From: E44-bin32 sp034430595
GTDB taxonomy: Bacteria > Chloroflexota > Anaerolineae > Anaerolineales > E44-bin32
Assembly (NCBI GenBank): GCA_034430595.1
Contig: DAOUEL010000062.1
Coordinates: 1-29,358, forward strand
Direction of reading: 5' to 3'
Length of the DNA stretch: 29,358 nt
Part shown: positions 1 to 7,874 of the stretch, piece by piece
Position numbering within the stretch: the first letter of the stretch is position 1
Layout: every line of letters starts with the position of its first letter
Made by a program: the position numbers and the translations under genes
Notes under the pieces: generated by a model
What the model was told of the DNA's origin: nothing
What the model saw: the letters and a program-made list of their open reading frames with translations, nothing else
Database searches by the model: none

Positions 1-216
1 TTCTGCCTGCAGGAGACCAGGGTCACCAATGGATATGGGAGAATTTCTCTCTTCAACCATCAGATCAGGATCGCCAATGTCCCACTTAGGGAGCAAGTGG
101 ATGTACGTCTTATCCCTGATTTTGACAGGGAAGTCATGCGCGTCCGTATCTGGCACAAACAAGACCTGGTGCACACACTCGATCTACCAATACAGGATTT
201 TACGGTTCACCTTTGA
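1..216 (+). CDS. Transposase/integrase-core protein, C-terminal fragment (cut by window edge)
   Basis: Frame 1 is open from the first base to a TGA at 214-216, giving 71 residues with no start codon, so this is the 3' end of a gene that begins outside the window. The residues read like the terminal beta-rich domain of DDE/integrase-core transposases that I recognise from Chloroflexota: NGYGRISLFNHQ, then NVPLREQVDVRLIPD, then VRIWHKQDLVHTLDLP and a final TVHL. No catalytic residues are present in this part. Downstream, two related motifs (ACCGGGTACTCATTTT at 262 and AACCGGGCTCATGCTCGG at 287) look like the terminal region of such an element. The overlapping frame-2 ORF (29-250) is cysteine/serine-rich and unlike any protein, so I treat it as a shadow. 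Family assignment is by recognition only. Confidence 0.6.
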   Translation, partial: FCLQETRVTNGYGRISLFNHQIRIANVPLREQVDVRLIPDFDREVMRVRIWHKQDLVHTLDLPIQDFTVHL

Positions 217-816
217 GTTGAAAAGGAGTTCGCTTTTCAGCTGCTCCTAACAGCACCAATCACCGGGTACTCATTTTCCGTAGGGAAACCGGGCTCATGC
301 TCGGATTCCTGGGTAAATATCGTTTCGAGACATGCATCAGGGGCATGATATCGTGCCCCTGCCGTTCGAGGGTGATCGAATTTTGAAGACCGCCCGATTG
401 CCCGGGAAGCGTTTTCACCTGGAATGACTTTTAGGACTTAAGGGCCAAGACACGGATCGGGCGGCGAGTAGCCATTGCGTGCTCCGCACCAGGCATAGCG
501 AGACCTCTGGTCGTCGAGGTGGCCGCGGACCTGGTTCCCGTTAGAGAGCATGCGTCAGACGAAGTTGTAGGCAGGCCCGGACGTCGGGGTAATCGTGGCC
601 CTGAGGGAGCAGGTGTCACCGGAGGAAATATGGGTTTGGGAAAATTCCTGACAAGATCGAACGGGAGAATTAATTAGGACAATTAAAATTTGAAATAGCC
701 AGCGTTGATTAGGGGGATCGTAACTTGCCGACTCGTACAGCCGTCTACGATACGATGAAGGCGGTTGCGGTGGCATCGCGGCAAACGGGACCGTACCCGT
801 CGAGCAGGCGGCTGGC
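217..816. other. Gene-poor stretch between the transposase fragment and the antiporter gene
   Basis: No convincing gene. It holds two imperfect copies of an ACCGGGNTCAT-like motif (262 and 287), probably the outer part of the insertion element. There is a perfect 8-bp inverted repeat with an 8-nt loop (CAGGGGCA 338-345, TGCCCCTG 354-361) without a T-run. A weak hairpin (ACGGG 785-789 / CCCGT 796-800) sits just past the antiporter stop and, on the minus strand, is followed by TTT. The short minus-strand ORFs at 431-619 and 555-842 have compositions unlike their neighbours, and the second overlaps the antiporter gene. Confidence 0.5.
338..361. repeat. Perfect 8-bp inverted repeat
   Basis: CAGGGGCA and TGCCCCTG are separated by 8 nt. 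No T-tract follows on either strand, so a terminator is not supported. It may mark the edge of the insertion element or a protein-binding site. Confidence 0.35.
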
Positions 817-2676
817 TTAGCCGCGCAGCATGTCGTGCGCACTTTCGAGCGCGGCCGGGCTTCCGATCAATCCGAGCACGTCGTCCAGTTCAAGTCGCGT
901 CTCACCATGCGGTACGATCACACTCCCTGCACGCTGCAAACTGAGAATCAGTGCATCACCCGGCAAGCGCACCTGCCGCAGCTGCAGACCGGCAAAGTGG
1001 TGGTTAGCAAGCCGGACTTCGGTCACATCGATATCCTCGGTGCCCTGGCGGACCAGCACGTCGAAAACGCTCGGGTAGCGCAGGGCACCTTCGAGCGCCA
1101 TCGCTGTAGCAAGTGCTGGTTGGACGACCTTGACCCCGCGCGCCTGTAATTGGGGAATTAACTCCACCTCGCTCACGCGAGAGATGACGAGTGGGATGTT
1201 GAAGTGCTCACGCGCCAGTCTGCAAATCTCCATTGTCTCCTCGATATTGCTCGTCAGGTCGAAAAGTGCGCGAGCGCTGGAGGCGCCAGCTGCTTCCAGG
1301 GTGGAGGACATATCGCCGCAGGAAGAGACGACCTCGACTTGCAGACGTTCGAAGGCGGCCTGGCGGCTTGGATCAGGACAGAGAATGCGAATCGTCTCTC
1401 CGCTCGGGATGAGCCGTTCGGCCAGATACTCGACCAGTTGATCCTGCCCGGCGATGATCACACCACTGCGGCGGGAGTCATCGCTTTGCGGGTGGAGCCG
1501 GTTGAAGGCTAGCGGCGAGAGCGTGACCGAGATGACAGCCAGCAGGATGACAGCGGCGTTGACCGCGTCGTTGATCAAGCCCAGGCTCAGGGCGATGGAG
1601 GCTGCAGCGATGATTAAAGAGAGGCGTGATGACAGCAGCATCCCACCGGCAGCGGTCTCCCGCCACGAGTATTTCAGGCGCAGCAGCAGGGATGGCAGCA
1701 GCTTGGCCAGGTAGGCTATTACGACCAGGAACGGAACGAGCAGCATTGCACGCGGTGACTCGAGCAGGGCTCCCAGGTTGAATTCGACCCCGACCATGAT
1801 GAAGAAGATCGGGATGAAGAAACCGTAGCCGATAGCATCCAGCTTCTCCTGCGCCGCATCGTCATCGGCATCAGCTACCAGGCCGGCGACAGCGCCTGCC
1901 AGGAACGCGCCCAGGATGACTTCGACACCCAGCGCTTCAGCCAACACGACCCAGGCGACCATCAGCGCAAATGCACCCCGAATGCGTATTTGCGAGGTCG
2001 CACTGGAAACCTCCCGCAGGATCCGCTGCAGGAAGAGGGCACGCCCATAGCGCTGTACTAGTCGGACAGCGAGAATGAAAACCACCAGCAGCACCGGGAT
2101 CAAGAGCAGATCCAAGGTCAGGCCTGTACTGCGGATCGCGATGACCAGTGTTAGCAGAAGCAAGGTAGCAAAATCGGCCACGGATGCTGCCACCAGCATC
2201 ACCTGGCCGAAGTCTGAGCCGATCAGCTTGCGTTCCTTCAGAACCGGGACGACCACGCCGAGCGAAGTTGTGCTGAGCATCAATCCCATCAGCAGTGGGC
2301 TTGAGACAAACCCCATGTTGCGTAGGACAACCGAGGCAGATAATGCAAGAATAAGCGTGCCGAGGAAGATCAAGATCGCCATCGGCAGCGGCCGGCGGGG
2401 ATCCAGAATCTGGCGCCGTGACCCGGGGATCAGGAGCTCAAAGTTGACCTCCAGGCCGGAGAGGAACATCAGGTAGGTGAAGCCGAACTCAGCCAGAAAA
2501 TCCAGTGTGGGCGAGGCTTCGATCAGATTCAACCCGCTGCGGCCGACGATAATACCGGCGATGATTTCGCCAACGACAATCGGCAGCGTGATGCGGCGCA
2601 CCCGGCTGGTGAGAATCGGCACGACCAGCGCCAGTCCAGTGATCAGCAGCAGCGCCGTGAATGGATTATGCTCCAC
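817..2676 (-). CDS. CPA2-family monovalent cation/proton antiporter with C-terminal RCK (TrkA-N/TrkA-C) domains
   Basis: A 619-residue protein. Roughly residues 1-390 are a multi-helix Na+/H+-exchanger-type transporter: LPIVVGEIIAGIIVGRSGL near the N-terminus, FLAEFGFTYLMFLSGLEVN, and later VILGAFLAGAVAGL and GYGFFIPIFFIMVGVEFNL. From about 400 there is a soluble Rossmann-like TrkA-N segment (SGVIIAGQDQLVEYLAERL) followed by a TrkA-C-like segment (VRLPGDALILSLQRAGSVIVPHG...L..DDVLGLIG). The architecture is that of KefB/KefC-like K+ or Na+/H+ antiporters of the inner membrane; ion specificity cannot be read. The start is GTG at 2674-2676, supported by AAGGAGA 8 nt upstream. The gene lies 64 nt downstream of hom and ends the long minus-strand run. 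Confidence 0.88.
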   Translation of the reverse strand: MEHNPFTALLLITGLALVVPILTSRVRRITLPIVVGEIIAGIIVGRSGLNLIEASPTLDFLAEFGFTYLMFLSGLEVNFELLIPGSRRQILDPRRPLPMAILIFLGTLILALSASVVLRNMGFVSSPLLMGLMLSTTSLGVVVPVLKERKLIGSDFGQVMLVAASVADFATLLLLTLVIAIRSTGLTLDLLLIPVLLVVFILAVRLVQRYGRALFLQRILREVSSATSQIRIRGAFALMVAWVVLAEALGVEVILGAFLAGAVAGLVADADDDAAQEKLDAIGYGFFIPIFFIMVGVEFNLGALLESPRAMLLVPFLVVIAYLAKLLPSLLLRLKYSWRETAAGGMLLSSRLSLIIAAASIALSLGLINDAVNAAVILLAVISVTLSPLAFNRLHPQSDDSRRSGVIIAGQDQLVEYLAERLIPSGETIRILCPDPSRQAAFERLQVEVVSSCGDMSSTLEAAGASSARALFDLTSNIEETMEICRLAREHFNIPLVISRVSEVELIPQLQARGVKVVQPALATAMALEGALRYPSVFDVLVRQGTEDIDVTEVRLANHHFAGLQLRQVRLPGDALILSLQRAGSVIVPHGETRLELDDVLGLIGSPAALESAHDMLRG

Positions 2677-2740
2677 GTGTGTCTCTCCTTGGCGTCAGAC
2701 CGGGTGAAAGGGTTGAGGCAGGCCGTGAGCGGTGGATTTG

Positions 2741-3778
2741 CTAGTCTCTTCCAGGCGCGATCGCGTTGAGCATGTCTGCCAATAGGCCGTAGGCTGTTGT
2801 GTGAGGTCCGGGATCCTCTTCCGTGACCGTCAATGCGCCGAGCACGTCACTGTGGAAAGTTACGGCGGATGAGGTTCCCATCACGTTGTAGAGAGGGTCC
2901 TCCCGATCCACGGATTCTGGCTTTACGCTGGCCTTCACTCCACCTGCCGTTCGTTCTGCACGGCAGACGAGCTTCCAGCGCTTGCCCACCGCCTGTGCTT
3001 GCTGTACGTCCTCGCGGGAAATCGAGCGGATGCCCTCCCGTTCGACCTGTGCGGGAAGCAGGGGCTGCCCCATCAGAACGGTCACCAACGCCGCCACTTT
3101 AACCGCTGCGTCCCACCCGTCAATGTCACCGGAGGGGTCGGTCTCAGCGATACCGATCTGCTGCGCGTGTTTTACCGCAGCCTCGAACGTCGCTCCCTCT
3201 TCCATCAGGGTCAGGATCAGGTTCGTGGTTGAGTTCAACACCCCGCGCAGCGAACTCAGCTCTGCCGCCGGCAGCGCCTCGCGCCAGAGCGAGAAGATCG
3301 GCGCGCCATCCATGACGGTCGATTCAAACAGGAAATGCTTGCCGACGGACGCGGCGAGCTCACGCAGCTCGTCGTAACCATGCACAACCGGGCCCTTGTT
3401 GGCGGTGATGGCATGCATGCCATGCTCAAGCGCGCAGCGCAGGTGGGAAAGAGCCGGTTCTCCATCCACATAGCTTACCGGCGAGTTTTCAAAGAGAACA
3501 TCCGCGCCGCAGGCCTCGATAAATGTGATTGCATCCAGAGCTGTGACTCGTGGTGAGGGTGAAGCGAGGGCGTCTCCGGAAGCCATCCGGCTCAGTGCCG
3601 CCTCCAAATCGATGCCCTCTGGTTCAATGAGTACGCCGTGAGAACGGGTGAACACGCCAACCGCACGCCACTCGAGATCGTACAACTCTCGCAGTGCGGT
3701 GCGCTTTACGAGCAGGAGCCGGGCCAGTGCCTGCCCGACATTGCCAAACCCAAGAAATGCCAGCTTGATTTCGGGCAT
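2741..3778 (-). CDS. hom: Homoserine dehydrogenase (ACT-less form)
   Basis: Catalyses NAD(P)H-dependent reduction of aspartate semialdehyde to homoserine, the branch point to threonine, methionine and isoleucine. The 345 residues begin with a Rossmann motif GFGNVGQA (residues 10-17), carry the family's ITANKG signature (124-129), and continue with ESTVMDGAPI and a long conserved stretch with NSTTNLILTLM and IAETDPSGDIDGWDAAVK. The length matches the short class without the C-terminal regulatory ACT domain, so feedback by threonine through ACT is not expected. ATG start with an AAGGA upstream. It lies 32 nt downstream of the SCO1664-type gene and 64 nt upstream of the antiporter, probably in the same transcript. 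Neither neighbour is an amino-acid biosynthesis gene. Confidence 0.93.
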   Translation of the reverse strand: MPEIKLAFLGFGNVGQALARLLLVKRTALRELYDLEWRAVGVFTRSHGVLIEPEGIDLEAALSRMASGDALASPSPRVTALDAITFIEACGADVLFENSPVSYVDGEPALSHLRCALEHGMHAITANKGPVVHGYDELRELAASVGKHFLFESTVMDGAPIFSLWREALPAAELSSLRGVLNSTTNLILTLMEEGATFEAAVKHAQQIGIAETDPSGDIDGWDAAVKVAALVTVLMGQPLLPAQVEREGIRSISREDVQQAQAVGKRWKLVCRAERTAGGVKASVKPESVDREDPLYNVMGTSSAVTFHSDVLGALTVTEEDPGPHTTAYGLLADMLNAIAPGRD

Positions 3779-3810
3779 GGGTATCCTTAAAGTTCGAACG
3801 GGTTTTGGGA

Positions 3811-4542
3811 TTATACCAACGGCCAGGGATAGGGCCGGCCGGGACCAGGTTCAGGGAAGGTGGCTTCCGACAGTAGGAGGGCCGTGCGATCACGCAGAGC
3901 CTCGATCTCGCCAGTCGAAAGCAGGTTAGAAAGCTGTTCGTGAAGATTCATCCCGGGCTGCAGCTGTTCGAGCAGAGAACCGATATCGGCTCTTAGTTCA
4001 TCCGGGATCGGTTCGCCGACGAAATCCCAGATGACGGTCCGCAGTTTTGGCTCTTCATGGAAGCACACGCCGTGATCAATCAACCAAAGACGATCATGCT
4101 CATCGAGCAGGATGTGGCCGGCCTTGCGATCGGCGTTGTTGATCAGCAAGTCGAAGAGCGCCGCCGGACGCAGGCGCTGCTTCAGCTTTTCATCAAAGGT
4201 GAAATAATGCAGTTCGGGGTTGGCCTCGATATAGAGCTGGAGCGACCCCGGCCCGGCCGGCGCCTGCGCACGCAGCAATGTAGGCGGCACAAAATGCCAG
4301 CCGAGGGCTTCGCTCACCAGGTAGGCAGCGACCTCGCGCTCCACCAGACTGCCATGGGGAAAATCCCACAATGGCCTTTCCCCCCGGGCGGGTTTGTAGA
4401 TGGCCTGTTGTGTTTCATCATCGAGTGTGACTTTAACGAGGAAGGTGTAATTCGATCCCCATACAACCTGCCCAACCGCTTCGATCGAGCCATGGGTCAG
4501 CAGTTCGAGCACTGCGGTATTTGAAGGGCGTTCGTCCGTCAT
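3811..4542 (-). CDS. SCO1664-family protein (PI kinase-like/HipA-like fold)
   Basis: A 243-residue soluble protein resembling the SCO1664 family, usually annotated as putative phosphatidylinositol kinase-like. Visible kinase-fold landmarks: a probable ATP-binding lysine in AIYKPARGE (K50), an acidic pair in LVEREVAAYLVSEALG (E68/E70), a catalytic-loop-like NNADRKAGHILL (D138, K140) and a metal-binding-loop-like LIDHGVCF (D156). The biochemical substrate of the family is unknown. It lies 44 nt downstream of the DUF3090 gene, which itself follows a histidine phosphatase. In Actinobacteria the same three families are neighbours, so the trio probably works together. The gene ends 32 nt before hom. 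The start ATG has no strong ribosome-binding site. An alternative reading is a generic HipA-like kinase. Confidence 0.82.
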   Translation of the reverse strand: MTDERPSNTAVLELLTHGSIEAVGQVVWGSNYTFLVKVTLDDETQQAIYKPARGERPLWDFPHGSLVEREVAAYLVSEALGWHFVPPTLLRAQAPAGPGSLQLYIEANPELHYFTFDEKLKQRLRPAALFDLLINNADRKAGHILLDEHDRLWLIDHGVCFHEEPKLRTVIWDFVGEPIPDELRADIGSLLEQLQPGMNLHEQLSNLLSTGEIEALRDRTALLLSEATFPEPGPGRPYPWPLV

Positions 4543-4586
4543 GATTGGAATTAGGGGCTGGGCACTGGTAAACGGTCTGCCCGGGA

Positions 4587-5114
4587 TCAGTGCTTATGAC
4601 CGTTGCGTTTGGGACAGAAATGGCCTTCCGGGTCCATCGGTTCGCCGCAGTTGCCGCAAATTGGGCGGCCACGTTCGGAGACAATCAAACCCCAGGCGCA
4701 CATTTTACGAAGCTGCGAACGCGTGCACCAGAAGCGAGCAACAGCGGCCATCTCGGGGTCGGCGTCCGGGGGCTGGATCTCACGGGCGACCAGCACGAGC
4801 AGGTCGTCTTCTTCATCGTAGCCCAAGCCCATGTGACCCACTCGAAACGCGGGATCGATCGGGTCACGCAGCGCCATCTCCTCCTCGTCGATCTCGACCG
4901 AGGCATCCGGCAATTCCGGCAAACGCTCCTGCAGATCGATCAGGAACTGCTCTAACCCGACAGCAAGCGACTGCACCTGCTGCTTTTCGACAATCAACGT
5001 TACCAGCTGGTCGGCACTGCTGCCCTGCAGATAGAACACACGCTTCCCGGGCTGCCCGACCGCGCCGGTAGTGATGTGGTTGACAGGTCGTAGTTCATAG
5101 GTGATCGAAGCCAT
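4587..5114 (-). CDS. DUF3090 family protein with C-terminal zinc-ribbon-like motif
   Basis: A 175-residue protein of the DUF3090 family, function unknown. The N-terminal two thirds (about 1-120) contains the family pattern GKRVFYLQG...VTLIVEKQQVQSLAVGLEQFL and an acidic FRVGHMGLGYDEEDD. The C-terminal third has WCTRSQLRKMCAWG and then CGNCGEPMDPEGHFCP, with C153, C156, H165 and C167 placed like a zinc ribbon. ATG start preceded by a GTGAGG. It sits 52 nt after the histidine phosphatase and 44 nt before the SCO1664-type gene. This DUF3090/SCO1664/phosphatase order matches the arrangement known from Actinobacteria, which argues for a conserved shared role; what that is cannot be read from sequence. 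Confidence 0.87.
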   Translation of the reverse strand: MASITYELRPVNHITTGAVGQPGKRVFYLQGSSADQLVTLIVEKQQVQSLAVGLEQFLIDLQERLPELPDASVEIDEEEMALRDPIDPAFRVGHMGLGYDEEDDLLVLVAREIQPPDADPEMAAVARFWCTRSQLRKMCAWGLIVSERGRPICGNCGEPMDPEGHFCPKRNGHKH

Positions 5115-5166
5115 GAAACCTCACCGCTGCAAACGGATCGCACTGAATTTTTCGAAAGGAAGTATA

Positions 5167-5790
5167 TCACCCCGAATTATCAGGGTGCGTGGCACGGTTG
5201 TCGTTCAATTTGAGCAAACGGGTGTAATTATCACCGATGGCGAGCAGGCTGACGGAAGCCGGATCGACGGTCAGGCGCTGGAACAGATCGTGCGGTAGAC
5301 CGAGGTAATGGGCGATAGCCAGCTTAATCGGATCGGAATGAAAAACACATGCCACACAGGCCTTACTGGAGTGGTGGCGTTCGCGCAGCATTTCGAGCAC
5401 GGCGACGATGCGCGCCTGGGCTTCGGGAAATGATTCACCTTGCGGAAAACGTGCCAGAGAGGGCTGACGTTGAATGACCGGCCAGAGCTTACGGCGATGG
5501 AGGGATTTCAGGGAAGCTCCCTGCCAGGAGCCATAATCAACTTCGAGCAAGCCTTCCAGGGGCTGGACTTCCTTGCCCTGCAGTGCTGCCAGGGGGGCGG
5601 CCGTTTCCATCGTGCGTTCGAGTGGACTGGCGTAGACCGCCTGGAAGCGAACCGGCTTCAACTGGGCCGCCAGCGCCTCAGCTTGCTGTTCCCCGAGTGG
5701 GTCCAGGTGAACTCCGGGCATGCGCCCGGCAAGTTTTCCCTTGGCGACAAACTCATTTTGGCCGTGCCGGATCAGGTAAAAGAGCGTCAT
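5167..5790 (-). CDS. Histidine phosphatase (phosphoglycerate-mutase-like, MSMEG_4193 type)
   Basis: A 207-residue cytosolic member of the histidine phosphatase superfamily. The phosphohistidine motif is LIRHGQNE (R8-H9-G10); the second arginine lies in YASPLERTMETA (R59), followed by the acid-containing EVDYGSWQG and the late histidine in CVFHSDPIKLAIAHYLG. It is more like a phosphatase than a glycolytic mutase. Association with DUF3090 and an SCO1664-family gene downstream places it with the MSMEG_4193 group; the substrate is unknown. The ATG overlaps the TGA of rarA by four bases (ATGA at 5787-5790), so translation is probably coupled. A GGGAAGAG inside the rarA end serves as ribosome-binding site. 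Confidence 0.88.
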   Translation of the reverse strand: MTLFYLIRHGQNEFVAKGKLAGRMPGVHLDPLGEQQAEALAAQLKPVRFQAVYASPLERTMETAAPLAALQGKEVQPLEGLLEVDYGSWQGASLKSLHRRKLWPVIQRQPSLARFPQGESFPEAQARIVAVLEMLRERHHSSKACVACVFHSDPIKLAIAHYLGLPHDLFQRLTVDPASVSLLAIGDNYTRLLKLNDNRATHPDNSG

Positions 5791-7223
5791 GGCATCTCTT
5801 CCCTGTCCGGACGCCGCCGGACGCTGAGGCCGTGTTTAATCGATTCGATTTCACTCTCGGATAGGTCGGGCGTCTCGATGATGGTTTCAATCTCGAGCGC
5901 TGCGCGTTGAGCAGCCCGCCAGCGTTCGAGTCGGTCCACCACCTGTGCTTCGTAACCCTGATCCCCCGGACGGTAGAAGTAGGTACCAAGCAGCTCCCTG
6001 GGCAGGTACCCCTGCCCGACATGGTGCTCAGGATGGTCATGGGGGTAAATATAGCCCTCGCCGTGACCGAGCCCTTTCGCATCACGGTTGCTGTCCTGCA
6101 GGTGCCGGGGCACCTCGACCACCCCCCGCTCTTCGAGCAGCTTGTAAGCTTTGAAATAGGCTCCGGCACTGTTCGATTTTGGCGCCGTCGATAGGTAGAG
6201 CGTGGCTTCCACAATCGGGTATACACCTTCCGGCAGGCCGATGAACTCAAAGGACTGCAGCGCAGATGCGGCGACAACCAGGCCCAGTGGATCGGCCAGA
6301 CCGATGTCCTCCGAGGCCAAGATCAGCAGGCGTCGCAGGATGAAGCGCGGGTCTTCGCCAGCGTAGAGCATTTTTGCCAGCCAGTAGAGCGCTGCGTCCG
6401 GATCCGAGCCGCGCACCGATTTGATGAAGGCCGAGATGGTGTCGTAGTGCGCGTCGCCATCCTTATCGTAGAGCACGGCCCGGCGCTGGATCGATTCCTG
6501 GGCAACGGTGAGCGTGATATGCAACCGGCCTTTCGCATCGGGCGGTGTCGTCTCGACCGCCAGCTCGAGTGCGTTCAGGGCGTTGCGGGCATCGCCGCCA
6601 GCTACGCGCACCAGGTGTTCCTCCGCCTCGGGTTCGAGCTTGATCTGCTGCTTGCCATACCCGCGCTCGCTATCATTAAGGGCGCGCTGCAGGATGGTGT
6701 GAACTGCCTCGTCCTCAAGCGGCCGCAGCTGAAAGATGCGCGAGCGCGAGACCAGGGCGCCGATGACTTCAAAATAGGGGTTCTCGGTTGTGGCTCCGAT
6801 CAGGGTAATCGTACCTGCTTCAACGTGCGGGAGGAGTGCGTCTTGCTGGGCTTTATTCCAGCGATGAACCTCATCCACGAAAAGGATTGTGCGCGTGCCA
6901 TACAGCTTGCGGCGCTCGAGTGCGGCTTTGATTACCATGCGCAGTTCCGCTTTGCCGGCCAGGACTGCCGAGATCGTTTCAAAATGGGATTTGGTGGTAT
7001 TTGCGATCACCATCGCCAGCGTAGTTTTTCCCGTGCCTGGCGGTCCCCAAAGCAGGATCGAGGAAAAAAGACGGTCGGCTTGAATGGCCCGGCGCAGCAA
7101 GCGTCCACCGCCAACGATCTCCTCCTGCCCGACAAATTCATCAAGTGTGCGCGGGCGCATCCGGGCTGCAAGCGGGGCTTCGCTGCGAAGGCGGTCCTGC
7201 ATCGCGTGGTCGAAGAGGTCCAT
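5787..7223 (-). CDS. rarA: Replication-associated recombination protein RarA/MgsA (AAA+ ATPase)
   Basis: A 478-residue AAA+ ATPase of the RarA/MgsA/WRNIP1 family, acting at stalled replication forks with SSB and clamp loader. Order: N-terminal RPRTLDEFVGQEEIVG, Walker A GPPGTGKT (60-67), Walker B ILFVDEVHR (D117, E118), sensor-1 region LIGATTENPYFEV, then the family tetramerisation part with LLILASEDIGLADP and SAGAYFKAYKLLEERG. The frame is open to 7289, but MDLFDHAMQ at 7221-7223 is the family-like start. An extended -10 box lies only 6 nt before that ATG, making the longer form unlikely and the mRNA probably leaderless. It heads the long minus-strand run. A 285-residue plus-strand ORF antisense to it is a shadow. 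Confidence 0.93.
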   Translation of the reverse strand: MDLFDHAMQDRLRSEAPLAARMRPRTLDEFVGQEEIVGGGRLLRRAIQADRLFSSILLWGPPGTGKTTLAMVIANTTKSHFETISAVLAGKAELRMVIKAALERRKLYGTRTILFVDEVHRWNKAQQDALLPHVEAGTITLIGATTENPYFEVIGALVSRSRIFQLRPLEDEAVHTILQRALNDSERGYGKQQIKLEPEAEEHLVRVAGGDARNALNALELAVETTPPDAKGRLHITLTVAQESIQRRAVLYDKDGDAHYDTISAFIKSVRGSDPDAALYWLAKMLYAGEDPRFILRRLLILASEDIGLADPLGLVVAASALQSFEFIGLPEGVYPIVEATLYLSTAPKSNSAGAYFKAYKLLEERGVVEVPRHLQDSNRDAKGLGHGEGYIYPHDHPEHHVGQGYLPRELLGTYFYRPGDQGYEAQVVDRLERWRAAQRAALEIETIIETPDLSESEIESIKHGLSVRRRPDREEMP

Positions 7224-7238
7224 TCGCCGATTGTACCA
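7223..7238 (-). promoter_or_regulatory. Extended -10 promoter of rarA, probably leaderless
   Basis: On the minus strand TGGTACAAT (TGn plus TACAAT, -10 at 7230-7235) ends 6 nt before the rarA ATG, so transcription should begin at or next to the start codon. No good -35 hexamer is seen, as expected for extended -10 promoters. Confidence 0.55.
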
Positions 7239-7298
7239 TCGCCATCGATCGAGCTGATCTCCTGCCACAGCAAGGTTGTGCCCTGTCATCGACCTCTA

Positions 7299-7307
7299 TG
7301 TTAGAAT
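7299..7307 (+). promoter_or_regulatory. Extended -10 promoter upstream of slyD
   Basis: TGTTAGAAT (TGn + TAGAAT 7302-7307) lies 48 nt before the slyD start. A TTGTGC at 7276-7281 could be a -35, but the spacer would be 20 nt. Together with the rarA promoter it forms a compact divergent region. Confidence 0.5.
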
Positions 7308-7355
7308 CCGCCGAGCGTCGCTACCCAGAAAGGACGCTGCAATCGGGAGGTTATC

Positions 7356-7850
7356 TTGGCAGAAGATGCAGTTATTAAAGATGAAATGGTCGTTCAGATA
7401 GAGTACCAGCTGACGGTCGAAGGTGAGGTCATCGACTCGACCGATCCAGAGGATCGCGAGCCGATCGAGTTCATTCAAGGCCAGGGACACATCATTCCTG
7501 GTTTGGAGGCTGAGCTGTACGGCATGCAGGTGGGTGAAACCAGGCAGGTCGCTGTAGAAGCGGCGCAGGCTTACGGGGGTGTTGACCCGGAAGCCTACAT
7601 CACGCTCCAGCGTGATGATTTCCCCGAATCGATGGATCCCGAGCTGGGAATGGTCTTCGAAATGAACGAGCCGGATGGCGATACACTGCTGGCGCGTGTA
7701 ATCGGTATTGAGGGTGACGAAGTCGAAGTCGATTTGAACCACCCGCTGGCTGGCAAGGACCTGCTGTTCGATGTGAAGGTCGTCGGCTTACGCCCGGCGA
7801 CGGATGAAGAACTCGATCACGGTCACGTACATTCGCACGGGGAACACTGA
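7356..7850 (+). CDS. slyD: FKBP-type peptidyl-prolyl isomerase, SlyD-like
   Basis: A 164-residue cytosolic peptidyl-prolyl cis-trans isomerase/chaperone. The FKBP halves flank a SlyD-type insert (IF domain): VQIEYQLTVEGEVIDST, FIQGQGHIIPGLEAELYGMQVGETRQV, then AYGGVDPEAYITLQRDDF...MDPELGMVFEM and finally VEVDLNHPLAGKDLLFDVKVVGLR. The short tail HGHVHSHGEH holds five histidines, fitting a weak metal-binding end. The start is TTG at 7356, chosen because GGGAGG lies 5 nt upstream; the next in-frame ATG (codon 11) lacks such a site. First gene of the slyD-maf-PBP-rsgA run; maf starts 24 nt after its stop. Confidence 0.92.
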   Translation: MAEDAVIKDEMVVQIEYQLTVEGEVIDSTDPEDREPIEFIQGQGHIIPGLEAELYGMQVGETRQVAVEAAQAYGGVDPEAYITLQRDDFPESMDPELGMVFEMNEPDGDTLLARVIGIEGDEVEVDLNHPLAGKDLLFDVKVVGLRPATDEELDHGHVHSHGEH

Positions 7851-7874
7851 GCCCCCAGCGAGGTTATTACGGGA

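Noticed and set aside
555..842. 95-codon minus-strand ORF after the antiporter
   Set aside because: It overlaps the antiporter gene end, has no start signal and no protein-like pattern.
4057..5071. Plus-strand ORFs of 155 and 176 codons
   Set aside because: They lie opposite the SCO1664-type and DUF3090 genes and are arginine/proline-rich shadows.
6447..7304. 285-codon plus-strand ORF
   Set aside because: Entirely antisense to rarA, whose motifs are complete; cysteine/histidine-scattered composition and no recognisable domain.
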